64,000 nt of DNA from Thalassobacillus devorans (lineage in GTDB: Bacteria; Bacillota; Bacilli; Bacillales; Halobacillaceae), in NCBI RefSeq assembly GCF_011761345.1, contig NZ_JAASRY010000003.1, forward strand, positions 372,001 through 436,000, read 5' to 3'. The notes under the pieces were generated by a model. It ran no database searches. It saw only the letters and a list, made by a program, of their open reading frames with translations, and was not told where the DNA came from. Each line of letters starts with the position of its first letter. Within the stretch, counting starts at the first letter, position 1. The translations under genes were made by a program, and so were the position numbers. Shown piece after piece: positions 34,508 to 43,076 of the stretch.

Positions 34508-35134
34508 ATGAATGATATACATAACATTTATTGTGTAGGCCGTAATTATGTAGCGCATGCAAAGGAATTGAATAATGACGTACCGACTTCACCGCTGTTA
34601 TTTTCCAAGCCTAATCGTTCGCTTGTGAAAGCGGATGGGCAAGAACTTATGCTCCCAGGCGACAAAGGGGAAGTCCATTATGAGGCTGAACTGGTCATTC
34701 GTCTTGGGAAAAATTATGAACAAGGCATCAAAGTGGATGACATTGTTGATAGCATGGCGGTTGGGCTTGATCTTACCTTGAGAGATGTCCAAAGTGAACT
34801 AAAGAAAAAAGGGCATCCCTGGTTGTTGGCTAAGGGCTTTCCTAATGCAGCAGTAATTGGGGGTTTTATCCCGTTTCCCGGGGAAAAGGAGTGTAAGGAA
34901 AGTGACTTTGTGCTTTTGAAAAATGGTGAACAAGCACAACGCGGAAATACGAAACAGATGATTTTTGATTTACAGACGTTAATTGATTATTGTGGCATGC
35001 ATTTAGGTGCAGGAGAAGGGGACATCATTTTCACTGGAACACCACAAGGAGTGGGACCAATCTCCAATGGTGATCATATGGAGTTCTTATGGGACGGTAC
35101 CTCTCTTGGTCATTGCACGTTCAAGTTGGGCTGA
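34508..35134 (+). CDS. Fumarylacetoacetate hydrolase family protein
   Basis: 208 residues, short single-domain FAH fold. Metal-binding acidic residues occur in the expected places: EVHYEAELVIRLGK near residues 51-65 (E-x-E), GLDLTLRDVQSELKKKG (Asp near 87), and KGFPNAAVIGGFIPF. The final IIFTGTPQGVGPISNGDHMEF is the family's conserved GTP.GVG segment. Members include acylpyruvases, oxaloacetate decarboxylases/tautomerases and isomerases; the substrate cannot be chosen. ATG 34508 has AGAGGAT eight bases upstream and is preferred to the ATG at 34499. Middle gene of the operon. Confidence 0.9.
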   Translation: MNDIHNIYCVGRNYVAHAKELNNDVPTSPLLFSKPNRSLVKADGQELMLPGDKGEVHYEAELVIRLGKNYEQGIKVDDIVDSMAVGLDLTLRDVQSELKKKGHPWLLAKGFPNAAVIGGFIPFPGEKECKESDFVLLKNGEQAQRGNTKQMIFDLQTLIDYCGMHLGAGEGDIIFTGTPQGVGPISNGDHMEFLWDGTSLGHCTFKLG

Positions 35135-35170
35135 GGTTTAACATATTGTGTGATAAGGGGAGTATTGCCA

Positions 35171-36061
35171 ATGACAAAACCGAAAATCGCGGTTGTTGGG
35201 AGCATCAATATGGATCTGACTACTTCTTTTGACCGAATGCCGCACCAGGGAGAAACAGTGCATGGCACGTCATTTGCTACCTACCCTGGTGGAAAAGGCT
35301 TCAATCAGGCAGTAGCAGCCGCACGAGGCGGTGCTGAGGTTTCCATGGTTGGAGTTATTGGGGATGATGCTTTTGGAAAATCTCTGAAAACAATGTTAGC
35401 AAAAGAAAAAATAGCTACTGCAGGAATTAAAACGATGACAGGGATAGGGACGGGAACGGCGACAATCCTTTTAACCGAAGGAGATAACCGGATCGTAGTC
35501 GTACCCGGAGCAAATGGAGAAGTGACGCCACAACATGTAGAACGGCAGCGCGAACTGCTCACCAATAGTGATATTGTATTGCTACAGTTGGAAATACCGA
35601 TGGAGTCTGTGAAGAAAGCAGCGGAAATCGCGTTCGAAGCGAATGTACCCATTATACTTAACCCTGCACCTTCACAGCCGTTAAGCAAAGAGTTGCTGGA
35701 TAAAATTACATACCTTACCCCGAATGAATCGGAAGCAGCAGACTTAATGACCCATTATGAAAGTAGGAAAGCTCTCGAGGAGAAGCTGATTATTACAAAA
35801 GGAAAACAAGGAGTGATGTTCTATGAGAAGGGGAGAGCAGTCACTGTCCCAGGGTTCCCGGTCACCCCAGCCGATACAACTGGCGCAGGTGACACCTTCT
35901 GTGGCTTAATGAGTACTCGTATCGCTCAAGGATATTCGTTAGAGGAGGCGTGCCAATTCGCTAACGCTGGCGCGGCATTGTCTGTGACGAAACCAGGTGC
36001 GCAAGGAGGCATGCCGACAGAACGGGAAGTTCTAAGGTTTCTGCGCGAACGAGGGAAGTAA
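35171..36061 (+). CDS. rbsK: Ribokinase / PfkB-family sugar kinase
   Basis: 296 residues. N-terminal IAVVGSINMDLTTSFDRMP, sugar-binding YPGGKGFNQAVAAARGG near residues 35-51, and C-terminal PADTTGAGDTFCGLM near residues 235-250 with the catalytic Asp: the two PfkB signatures, with NPAPSQPL and LTPNESEA typical of ribokinase. It phosphorylates ribose (or another pentose) with ATP. ATG at 35171 after GGGGAG. No rbs transporter genes are nearby; the gene is the last of the GNAT-FAH-kinase operon, so another sugar substrate is possible. Confidence 0.88.
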   Translation: MTKPKIAVVGSINMDLTTSFDRMPHQGETVHGTSFATYPGGKGFNQAVAAARGGAEVSMVGVIGDDAFGKSLKTMLAKEKIATAGIKTMTGIGTGTATILLTEGDNRIVVVPGANGEVTPQHVERQRELLTNSDIVLLQLEIPMESVKKAAEIAFEANVPIILNPAPSQPLSKELLDKITYLTPNESEAADLMTHYESRKALEEKLIITKGKQGVMFYEKGRAVTVPGFPVTPADTTGAGDTFCGLMSTRIAQGYSLEEACQFANAGAALSVTKPGAQGGMPTEREVLRFLRERGK

Positions 36062-36100
36062 TTCAGATCTGTAACCTCACTTGAATATTCTAAAAAAAGC

Positions 36101-36245
36101 CTGTATGAGAGCCAATTGATAGAGTTATGAGAAAAAACAAAGCTATATGAGCAAACTTTTAAGAAAAGAGAGACAAATTTTAAAATAAAAGAGACAATAT
36201 TTAAATTATGAGAGACACTTTCAAATTTAAATGAGAAAAGCTAAG
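36101..36245 (+). repeat. Second degenerate array of about seven GAGAGACA units, roughly 21 bp period
   Basis: Unit starts at about 36107, 36129, 36149, 36168, 36189, 36210 and 36233: ATGAGAGCC, ATGAGAAA, ATGAGCAAAC, AAGAGAGACA, AAAGAGACA, ATGAGAGACA, ATGAGAAAA. Spacings are 19-23 bases, with AT-rich intervals. It follows rbsK on the same strand and stops just before the shared terminator with recQ. The same unit builds the array at 6185-6350, also in the direction of the preceding gene. Confidence 0.6.
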
Positions 36246-36270
36246 CATATATGCTACAAACCAATACAAA

Positions 36271-36300
36271 GAAGCCCCGGCGCCCTTTGCCGGGGCTCTT
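36271..36300. terminator. Terminator between rbsK and recQ
   Basis: AAGAAGCCCCGGC, loop GCCCTTT, GCCGGGGCTCTTG; located between convergent genes. The T-run is weak on the plus strand. Confidence 0.7.
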
Positions 36301-36301
36301 G

Positions 36302-38440
36302 TTATTTGGCTAATCCGTTTTTGACAAGCACACCTTTAATTATGGTGTAATCGTAGGCGTGATCCAAGGCTTCTCTTAATACTTTTAAACCTTCATCCTC
36401 GTCCAACGTTTCCCGGGCCCGAAGCACTTCTGCTTCGGTTTGTTCGTCAAACCATTGACTCCAGTCAAACTCGTGACCCTCGCTGGCAGCTCGGAAAAGA
36501 TGATTTTCTATGGTGATTTCACTCATTCCGCGATCGCGGGCAATTTCAGGCAGATCCTTACCTTCTTCTTTCCATAACCGGTAAGAAATCATATAACTAG
36601 GTTCTTTATCCTGCTCGGTTTTCTTTTGGAAAATTGGCGTCGGCCCTTTGACAGCGGCTGGGTGTTTTTCTTTAAATGGCTCGATAGCTGCCAGGAATGT
36701 CTCTCCGTATTGTTCGTATTTCCGCTCACCCACCCCTTTAATGGATAGCATTTCTGACTTGGATGCTGGTAAATAGCGAGCCAACTCTTTAAGGGTGGCA
36801 TCAGAAAAGATGACATATGGCGGCAGGTTATGTTCGTCAGCAATTTCTTTCCTCAGGCTGCGCAGGGATTCAAACAGTTCTTCGTGGTAATCCACTTCCG
36901 TCCTTCTGGCTGTTTTTTCGATTTTCATCCAAACCTGCTTTTCACCTTTCAAAATGTCGACTGCTTTCGGTGTCAGCTGCAATGTCGGGAATTTACCCTG
37001 ACCAGGGTTCAACAATTCCTCTGCTGTCAAAAAGTGAATAAAGCTCGTCAGTTCCTTTTCCGTGTATTGCGACATTAAACCGTAAGTACTCAGCCGGTTA
37101 AAACCGAACTCTTTTACCTTTTGGTCAGAGGATCCGCGAAGCACCTTGGCTGTTAGGCCTGCTCCAAATCGTTCCCCCATCCGTTTCACACATGATAAAA
37201 CCATTTGGGCTTCCTTCGTCATGTCCTCCCGCTCACCATCGTACAAGCAGTTCGAACAGCGGCCGCATGGCTCACTGCCTGTCGGGTCATTGAAATAGTC
37301 GAGGATATATTGCTGCAGACAGTGGTGGGTATGACAGTAATTCACCATCGACTGAAGTTTCTCGTATTCTTTTGCCTTTTTTTCATCAGGTAAGGTCGAC
37401 TGCTCGATCATATATTTCTGCAAGTTGACGTCCTGTCCCGAGAATAGCAGGATGCATTCACTTGGTTCGCCGTCTCTTCCCGCGCGCCCCGCTTCCTGGT
37501 AGTAAGATTCAATGTTCATTGGCATCGAGTAGTGGATGACGTAGCGGACGTTGGATTTATCGATCCCCATACCGAATGCATTGGTCGCTACCATAATCAG
37601 CGTTTCATCCTGGATGAAGCTGTTTTGGGCTTCTTTTCGCTCGTCTTCCGAAAGACCGGCGTGATATTTACCTGCCTGGAACCCTTTTCTTAATAAAAAC
37701 TGGTGAATAAAATCGACGTCTTTTCGAGTTGCGGCATAAATGATTCCGGACTCACTTTTTCGTTCCGTAGCATAATTCAGCAGGAAATCACGTTTATCCT
37801 GACCTTTGATCAAGCGGAAGGATAGATTATCCCGTGCAAACCCTGTGTTGATAACGGAGGTTTCCGGAACATGCAGCAAATGCTGTATATCGTTGATGAC
37901 TTCCTTGGTGGCTGTGGCAGTTAAAGCCATCATGGTTGGAAGGTTTGTGAGTTTTTTCAACAACGGAACAATCGATCGGTAGCTTGGCCGGAAATCGTGC
38001 CCCCATTGCGAGATACAGTGGGCTTCATCAAAGGCGATCAACGATAACGGTATCGACTGAATCGCATAAAAGAAGTTGGAGGAATCAAAGCGTTCCGGTG
38101 CGACATAGATAAAGTGATAACGCCCCTGTCTCATTGCGCGCAGGCGTTCCTGCTGCTCTTCCATACTTAAAGAACTGTTGATATAGGTAGCGGCTACACC
38201 CATAGAAGTAAGTGCATCAACCTGATCTTTCATTAATGAAATCAATGGGGAAATGATAATAGCTGTTCCAGGCTGAACGAGCCCTGGTATCTGATAACAG
38301 ATTGATTTCCCGCCGCCGGTCGGCATGACAGCAAGGGTGTTGTTTCCTTGGAGAATCTGGCTGATGGCATCCTCCTGGCCGGGGCGGAAGGTTTGATATC
38401 CGAAGTATTCTTGTAATTTTTTTCGTGCTTGTTCTAACAT
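36302..38440 (-). CDS. recQ: ATP-dependent DNA helicase RecQ
   Basis: 712 residues. Helicase core: motif 0 FGYQTFRPGQEDAISQIL, Walker A MPTGGGKS near 44, DEAH box with aromatic loop FDEAHCISQWGHDFRPSYR near 137, motif VI YQEAGRAGRDG near 320. Then the zinc-binding region CHTHHC ... CGRCSNC, the RQC winged helix, an HRDC domain (LFESLRSLRKEIADEHNLPPYVIFSDATLKEL near 525), and a C-terminal helix-turn-helix region. 3'-5' unwinding in recombination and fork repair. ATG at 38440 after AAAGGAG. Single gene. Confidence 0.96.
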   Translation of the reverse strand: MLEQARKKLQEYFGYQTFRPGQEDAISQILQGNNTLAVMPTGGGKSICYQIPGLVQPGTAIIISPLISLMKDQVDALTSMGVAATYINSSLSMEEQQERLRAMRQGRYHFIYVAPERFDSSNFFYAIQSIPLSLIAFDEAHCISQWGHDFRPSYRSIVPLLKKLTNLPTMMALTATATKEVINDIQHLLHVPETSVINTGFARDNLSFRLIKGQDKRDFLLNYATERKSESGIIYAATRKDVDFIHQFLLRKGFQAGKYHAGLSEDERKEAQNSFIQDETLIMVATNAFGMGIDKSNVRYVIHYSMPMNIESYYQEAGRAGRDGEPSECILLFSGQDVNLQKYMIEQSTLPDEKKAKEYEKLQSMVNYCHTHHCLQQYILDYFNDPTGSEPCGRCSNCLYDGEREDMTKEAQMVLSCVKRMGERFGAGLTAKVLRGSSDQKVKEFGFNRLSTYGLMSQYTEKELTSFIHFLTAEELLNPGQGKFPTLQLTPKAVDILKGEKQVWMKIEKTARRTEVDYHEELFESLRSLRKEIADEHNLPPYVIFSDATLKELARYLPASKSEMLSIKGVGERKYEQYGETFLAAIEPFKEKHPAAVKGPTPIFQKKTEQDKEPSYMISYRLWKEEGKDLPEIARDRGMSEITIENHLFRAASEGHEFDWSQWFDEQTEAEVLRARETLDEDEGLKVLREALDHAYDYTIIKGVLVKNGLAK

Positions 38441-38540
38441 AGTGTATCTCCTTTATAAATCCTTTGTTAATAGTATCATGTTTAGTTCAATCTGACAGGG
38501 GAAAAATGATGTAAGAATCTCAATTCTGGAGGGATCATTT

Positions 38541-39476
38541 ATGAGAGCAGTTGTAATTGATAATTATGGCGATAAAGAACAACTGAAAATGAGAGAGATA
38601 GATAAACCGGAAATTACAGACGATCAAGTCCTTGTCGAACTTCATGCGGCCTCGATTAACCCGATTGATTGGAAGCTGCGGCAAGGATATTTAAAAGAAA
38701 AAGCCGACTTTGATTTTCCAATTATCCTTGGATGGGACTTGGCTGGTGTTGTTGCAGAGACAGGAAAGAATGTAACGAAATTTAAAAAGGGTGACAATGT
38801 GTTCGCACGGCCGGACCTAACACGGCTGGGAACATATGCGGAATATGCTGCAGTTGATGAACGCCTGCTTGCCCACATGCCAGAAAATATCACTTACGAA
38901 GAAGCGGCATCTGTCCCATTGGCTGGGCTGACTGCATGGCAATGTCTAATCGATTTTTCTGAAATTAAGGATGGGGATAAAGTATTGATTCACGCTGGTT
39001 CTGGAGGAGTAGGAAGCTATGCGATCCAGCTGGCGAAGCATTTCGGTGCCTATGTTGCTACCACAGCGAGCGGCAAGAACCAGGACTGGGTGACAGAACT
39101 TGGTGTCGATCGCTTCATCAATTATCAGGAAGAAGACTTCAGTGAAGTACTCGAAGGTTTCGATATTGTCGTTGATACGATCGGCGGAGAGGTTCAGGAG
39201 AAAAGCTATGAAGTCCTGAAAGATGGTGGAAAGCTTGTTTCAATCGTCCAGCCGCCTGAAGAAGAAAAAGCAAAAGAACTAGGAATCAAAGCAGGATTCC
39301 ACTGGCTGGAGCCAGAAGGAGAGCAGCTTGCCAAAATCGCGGACCTGATTAAGAAAGGTAAGGTAAGGGCGGTTGTCGGCCACCAATTCGACTTTTCCGA
39401 AGAAGGGCTGAAACAGGCGCATGAACTGAGTGAAACTCACCACGCTCAAGGAAAGATTGCTATTTCTATTAAATAA
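38541..39476 (+). CDS. NADP-dependent zinc-free MDR oxidoreductase (quinone reductase-like)
   Basis: 311 residues of the medium-chain dehydrogenase superfamily. N-terminal GroES-like domain (AASINPIDWKLRQGY) and nucleotide-binding loop VLIHAGSGGVGSYAIQLAKHFGA near residues 149-171. The catalytic- and structural-zinc cysteines of alcohol dehydrogenases are absent, so it belongs with quinone oxidoreductases/enone reductases. Expected to reduce quinones or alpha,beta-unsaturated carbonyls with NADPH in the cytosol. ATG 38541 after GGAGGG. Monocistronic, with a terminator. Confidence 0.92.
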   Translation: MRAVVIDNYGDKEQLKMREIDKPEITDDQVLVELHAASINPIDWKLRQGYLKEKADFDFPIILGWDLAGVVAETGKNVTKFKKGDNVFARPDLTRLGTYAEYAAVDERLLAHMPENITYEEAASVPLAGLTAWQCLIDFSEIKDGDKVLIHAGSGGVGSYAIQLAKHFGAYVATTASGKNQDWVTELGVDRFINYQEEDFSEVLEGFDIVVDTIGGEVQEKSYEVLKDGGKLVSIVQPPEEEKAKELGIKAGFHWLEPEGEQLAKIADLIKKGKVRAVVGHQFDFSEEGLKQAHELSETHHAQGKIAISIK

Positions 39477-39487
39477 TAGTATAACAG

Positions 39488-39535
39488 AAGCACCAGGTAG
39501 TTTGGAAAATTTTCTGACTACTTGGTGCTTTTTTA
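39488..39535 (+). terminator. Terminator after the MDR oxidoreductase
   Basis: AAGCACCAGGTAGT, loop, ACTACTTGGTGCTTTTTT. Confidence 0.88.
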
Positions 39536-39576
39536 GGGTATAAGACTTTATACCAACAATAGGGGGGATGATTTTT

Positions 39577-41037
39577 ATGCTGGAACACTATGAAATGGAA
39601 AGCTTTTTTGATGAAATGATGCTCGCCAAAGAACAGCCCAAGCCTCATTATGAACACTTCTATGAAATGCTCCGCCGCTTTTCTATTGATAACCTCCATG
39701 AAAAAAATGAAACAGCCCAATTAAGTTTTTTGCGAAAAGGAATCACTTTTACGGTGTATAACGAGACTGTCGGAACGGAACGAACCATGCCGTTTGATTT
39801 CGTGCCGATCATAATTCCCTCTGAAAATTGGCAGCGCATTGAAAAAGGTATGAAGCAGCGTGTCAAAGCACTTAATCTATTTTTGGAAGATATATATCGA
39901 GATCAGGAAATCATCAAGGATGGTATCATTCCTGGAGAATTAGTAGAACAAAATCCCTATTACTATCGCGAGCAAGCATCAGGGCTTGATATCCCTTACC
40001 AAAACCATATTTTCCTCGCTGGAATCGACTTAATTCGTGATGAGCATGGGGAATACCGGGTGCTCGAAGATAACCTGCGCAACCCATCAGGATTGTCCTA
40101 TGTATTTCAAAACCGTTATGTCATGCGGCAGGTATATCCGGAATTATTTTTCGAGCATGCCATTGAAACGCTTGAGCATCAGTTGTCAGAACTTCATCAG
40201 GCACTGATGGCCTATGTTCCGGCTAACTCCACCTCACCGGATAACCCCTGTGCCGTCCTTCTAACACCGGGAAGCTATAATTCTGCGTATTATGATCATG
40301 TATTCCTGGCCCAGCAAATGGGCATTGAGCTTGTCGAAGGACGCGATCTTCTTGTCAGGGATGACGTCGTGTACATGAAAACGATTCGGGGGTTGAAGCG
40401 AGTCGATATCATATACCGTCGGATAGATGATGATTTTCTGGATCCCGATGCTTTCGACCCTAAATCTGTGTTAGGAGTACGCGGTCTGCTCCGAGCCTAT
40501 CGCAAAGGAAATGTAGCCATTGTAAATGGTATCGGCAATGGAGTAGCGGATGACAAGGCGATGTATGCGTACGTGCCCGACATGATTCGCTATTACTTAG
40601 ATGAGGAACCAATCATTCCAAATGTGGAAACATACTTTTTGCGTAATGAGGAACAGCGTACTTATGTACTTGATCATCTGGATGAATTGGTAGTGAAAAA
40701 CGTCGGGGCATCCGGGGGCTATGATATGCTGATTGGTCCTCATGCGGGTAAGGAAGAAATTGCTGTCTTTCGTGAAAAGATTTTAGAAAAACCGAATCAA
40801 TATATCGCCCAGCCAACCATTAAATTGTCAAGGGCGCCGGCTTTTCAGAAAGGGCGCTTTTACCCATGCCATGTCGACCTGCGGGTATTTGTCATGAGCG
40901 GGCAGGAAAGTCATGTATTGCCTGGCGGGTTATCCCGGGTAGCCCTGCAAGAAGGGTCGCTTGTCGTCAATTCTTCACAAGGCGGTGGAGGGAAAGATAC
41001 ATGGGTATTGAAAAAGAGGGGGAATGGCTATGCTTAG
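39577..41037 (+). CDS. Circularly permuted type 2 ATP-grasp protein
   Basis: 486 residues, covering the former DUF404/DUF407 regions. Recognisable blocks: GVIPGELVEQNPYYYRE-like segment near 117, FLAGIDLIRDEHGEYRVLEDNLRNPSGLSYV near 147-177, GNVAIVNGIGNGVADDKAMYAYVP near 312, and LVVKNVGASGGYDMLIGP plus HVDLRVFVMSG near 380-450, which would bind ATP and Mg2+. Such ligases join a carboxylate to an amine; substrate unknown. ATG 39577 lies nine bases after GGGGGG. Its stop overlaps the next gene, and a transglutaminase-like gene follows: a conserved cassette without known product. Confidence 0.9.
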   Translation: MLEHYEMESFFDEMMLAKEQPKPHYEHFYEMLRRFSIDNLHEKNETAQLSFLRKGITFTVYNETVGTERTMPFDFVPIIIPSENWQRIEKGMKQRVKALNLFLEDIYRDQEIIKDGIIPGELVEQNPYYYREQASGLDIPYQNHIFLAGIDLIRDEHGEYRVLEDNLRNPSGLSYVFQNRYVMRQVYPELFFEHAIETLEHQLSELHQALMAYVPANSTSPDNPCAVLLTPGSYNSAYYDHVFLAQQMGIELVEGRDLLVRDDVVYMKTIRGLKRVDIIYRRIDDDFLDPDAFDPKSVLGVRGLLRAYRKGNVAIVNGIGNGVADDKAMYAYVPDMIRYYLDEEPIIPNVETYFLRNEEQRTYVLDHLDELVVKNVGASGGYDMLIGPHAGKEEIAVFREKILEKPNQYIAQPTIKLSRAPAFQKGRFYPCHVDLRVFVMSGQESHVLPGGLSRVALQEGSLVVNSSQGGGGKDTWVLKKRGNGYA

Positions 41038-41992
41038 TCGAGTGGCTGACTCGTTATATTGGATGGCGCGAAACCTGGAACGCTCTGAAAATAATGCCCG
41101 AGTCCTCGATGTACAGTTGATCAATATGCTGGAAGCGAATGATACAGAGGTACTGAATCGTGATTGGGAGGAAGTATTAGAAATCACTGCGTCCTTAGCG
41201 GATTATCAAGTCCAGTATCCAAACTTGAAGTCAGAGGAGATCATCCATTATGTGGCGTTCGAGCCAGGGAATTTCAACTCACTCGTCAATTGTATGACTT
41301 ATGCGCGTGAGAACGCTCGTGCGACAAGGGACATCATTCCTGAAGGAGTGTGGGAAGGACTGAACCGTTTTTATCTGGAACTGCCGGCAGTCCGCCGAAA
41401 TGAGTTTACGATCCAGGAAATTCAAAATTTCCTAAACACAATTACAATGACATCGATGACCGCCCAGGGTGTAATTGAATCAACAATGACTCGCGGCGTC
41501 CCCTATTCCTTCATAAAAATCGGCAAATGGCTGGAACGGGCAGAGAAGACGGCGAGAATTTTGAACGTCATCTGCGAGAAAGCAAGAAAGGAAAAACAGG
41601 GATCGGTCAATCATCATTATTACTGGCTCGCTGCTTTAAGGCTGGTAAACGGATATGATGCCTATATCAAAGAATTCCCTCCTAAAATGAATGCGATGCA
41701 TGTCCTTCATTTCATCATTGAAGAAGAAAGGTTCCCGCGCTCGATCCGTTACTGTGTCGATCATGTGATGGAAACCATTCGCAAATTAGAAAAGGGGGAA
41801 GTCCACCATTATTCAGAACGATTGTTCCATCTGCTTGAAACAATCCAGCAGGAAATCTCTGATTTCAACCTGGAAGCCATGGCCATGGAAGAGCTGATGG
41901 GCTTCCTGGATCATTTCCAAAATCGCTGTATACAGGTGAGCAGAATTTTCTCTGAAACTTACTATTTGATTGAACCGATTGAAATAAAATAG
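41030..41992 (+). CDS. Alpha-E domain protein (DUF403)
   Basis: 320 residues, almost all alpha-helical. The N-terminus MLSRVADSLYWMARNLERSE, followed by NNARVLDV, is the family signature; other conserved-looking blocks are NCMTYARENARATRDIIPEG, FIKIGKWLERAEKTARIL and DHVMETIRKLE, rich in Glu and Arg at helix faces. Function unknown; it always travels with permuted ATP-grasp proteins, so it is presumably a partner or carrier for that ligase. Start at ATG 41030 (AGGGGGA six bases upstream), overlapping the ATP-grasp stop by eight bases: translationally coupled. Confidence 0.9.
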   Translation: MLSRVADSLYWMARNLERSENNARVLDVQLINMLEANDTEVLNRDWEEVLEITASLADYQVQYPNLKSEEIIHYVAFEPGNFNSLVNCMTYARENARATRDIIPEGVWEGLNRFYLELPAVRRNEFTIQEIQNFLNTITMTSMTAQGVIESTMTRGVPYSFIKIGKWLERAEKTARILNVICEKARKEKQGSVNHHYYWLAALRLVNGYDAYIKEFPPKMNAMHVLHFIIEEERFPRSIRYCVDHVMETIRKLEKGEVHHYSERLFHLLETIQQEISDFNLEAMAMEELMGFLDHFQNRCIQVSRIFSETYYLIEPIEIK

Positions 41993-42087
41993 AAGGTAAG
42001 GGTTTCACGATAAAGAGTGGGTACTATAAGAGTACGCTCATCATACATTAGTACGTAACGATTTTTCCGTGGTTGGGGGACGGCATC

Positions 42088-42939
42088 ATGAAGTATAAAA
42101 TTGAACATACGAATATCTTTTATTATGAAAGTTTCGTGGATCAAAGTATGAACCATATCAGGCTGAAGCCGAGAACAGATGAGTGTCAGCGAGTGTTGTC
42201 TTATCGTACCGAAATCACGCCTGCTTCCATGACAAAGGAGCACATTGATTTGTGGGGCAACCATGTCGAGACATTTTTCATACCGGAGAAACATGAACAT
42301 TTGGAAGTGAAGACGAATTCGATCGTAAGTATCCAGAAAAGTCCGTTTCTCCGGATGATTCATTTCACAGATGAAATGAGGGAGATTTTCCACTCGGAGC
42401 TGTTTCATAAACATTACTTGGCATACTTGAATGAGACGCCCTATACGTTTTTGTATAAAGAACAAATAGAGGAGATTACACAAGCTGTCGGAGACCCCGC
42501 TGATCCGGTCAGATTTTCGCTCGATTTGATGGCCTATATCCATCAATTGATTGTTTATGATGGAACAGCCACCCATGTGGATACGAAGGCGTATGAAAGC
42601 TGGCCTAATAAAAAAGGTGTCTGCCAGGATTATGCGCATATCATGCTGGCAGTATTGCGGGCCAAAGGGATTCCGGCGCGTTATGTCAGCGGTTATTTGT
42701 ATGTTGGGGAAGACTCTGCGCTAATAGGGGATGCTGCTACTCATGCCTGGGTGGAAGTAATGGTTCCCGGCATCGGCTGGGTCGGCCTTGATCCGACGAA
42801 TAACGTAGAAGCTCTTGAGCAGCATATCCGTATTGGAACGGGACGTGACTATGCCGATGTCAGTCCGCTGCAGGGTGTATACCGGGGTGGCCAGCAGACT
42901 CTCGATGTAAAAGTCAGTGTCACATTATTAGAGCATTAA
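42088..42939 (+). CDS. Transglutaminase-like cysteine peptidase/amidase
   Basis: 283 residues. N-terminal beta-rich domain (MKYKIEHTNIFYYESFVDQS, then MNHIRLKPRTDE) of the bacterial transglutaminase N-terminal type, then the papain-like core with catalytic Cys in KKGVCQDYAHIMLAVLRA near residue 178, His in ATHAWVEVMVPG near residue 217 and Asp in WVGLDPTNN near residue 234. The triad is complete. No signal peptide, so cytosolic. It may trim or transfer the product of the upstream ligase. ATG 42088 after GGGGGAC, 95 bases after the alpha-E gene; likely the same operon. Confidence 0.9.
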   Translation: MKYKIEHTNIFYYESFVDQSMNHIRLKPRTDECQRVLSYRTEITPASMTKEHIDLWGNHVETFFIPEKHEHLEVKTNSIVSIQKSPFLRMIHFTDEMREIFHSELFHKHYLAYLNETPYTFLYKEQIEEITQAVGDPADPVRFSLDLMAYIHQLIVYDGTATHVDTKAYESWPNKKGVCQDYAHIMLAVLRAKGIPARYVSGYLYVGEDSALIGDAATHAWVEVMVPGIGWVGLDPTNNVEALEQHIRIGTGRDYADVSPLQGVYRGGQQTLDVKVSVTLLEH

Positions 42940-43009
42940 TGATATCAGGAAGTCATTTATCAAAAAAGAATCTATTCCCTGTCCTATTCTCAAATATCAA
43001 TAATAACCA

Positions 43010-43060
43010 AAAAGGGCTGTCCTGGAAGTCTTTTGAAGACCCGCAGGACAGCCCTTTTAA
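43010..43060. terminator. Terminator between the ATP-grasp cassette and brnQ
   Basis: AAAAGGGCTGTCCTG, then a 20-base loop, CAGGACAGCCCTTTT; convergent genes on each side. Confidence 0.88.
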
Positions 43061-43076
43061 TAATTGAATCCAAAGG

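Noticed and set aside
41962-42639. A 225-codon frame on the minus strand.
   Set aside because: Opposite to the transglutaminase gene, whose catalytic residues fix the plus-strand frame.
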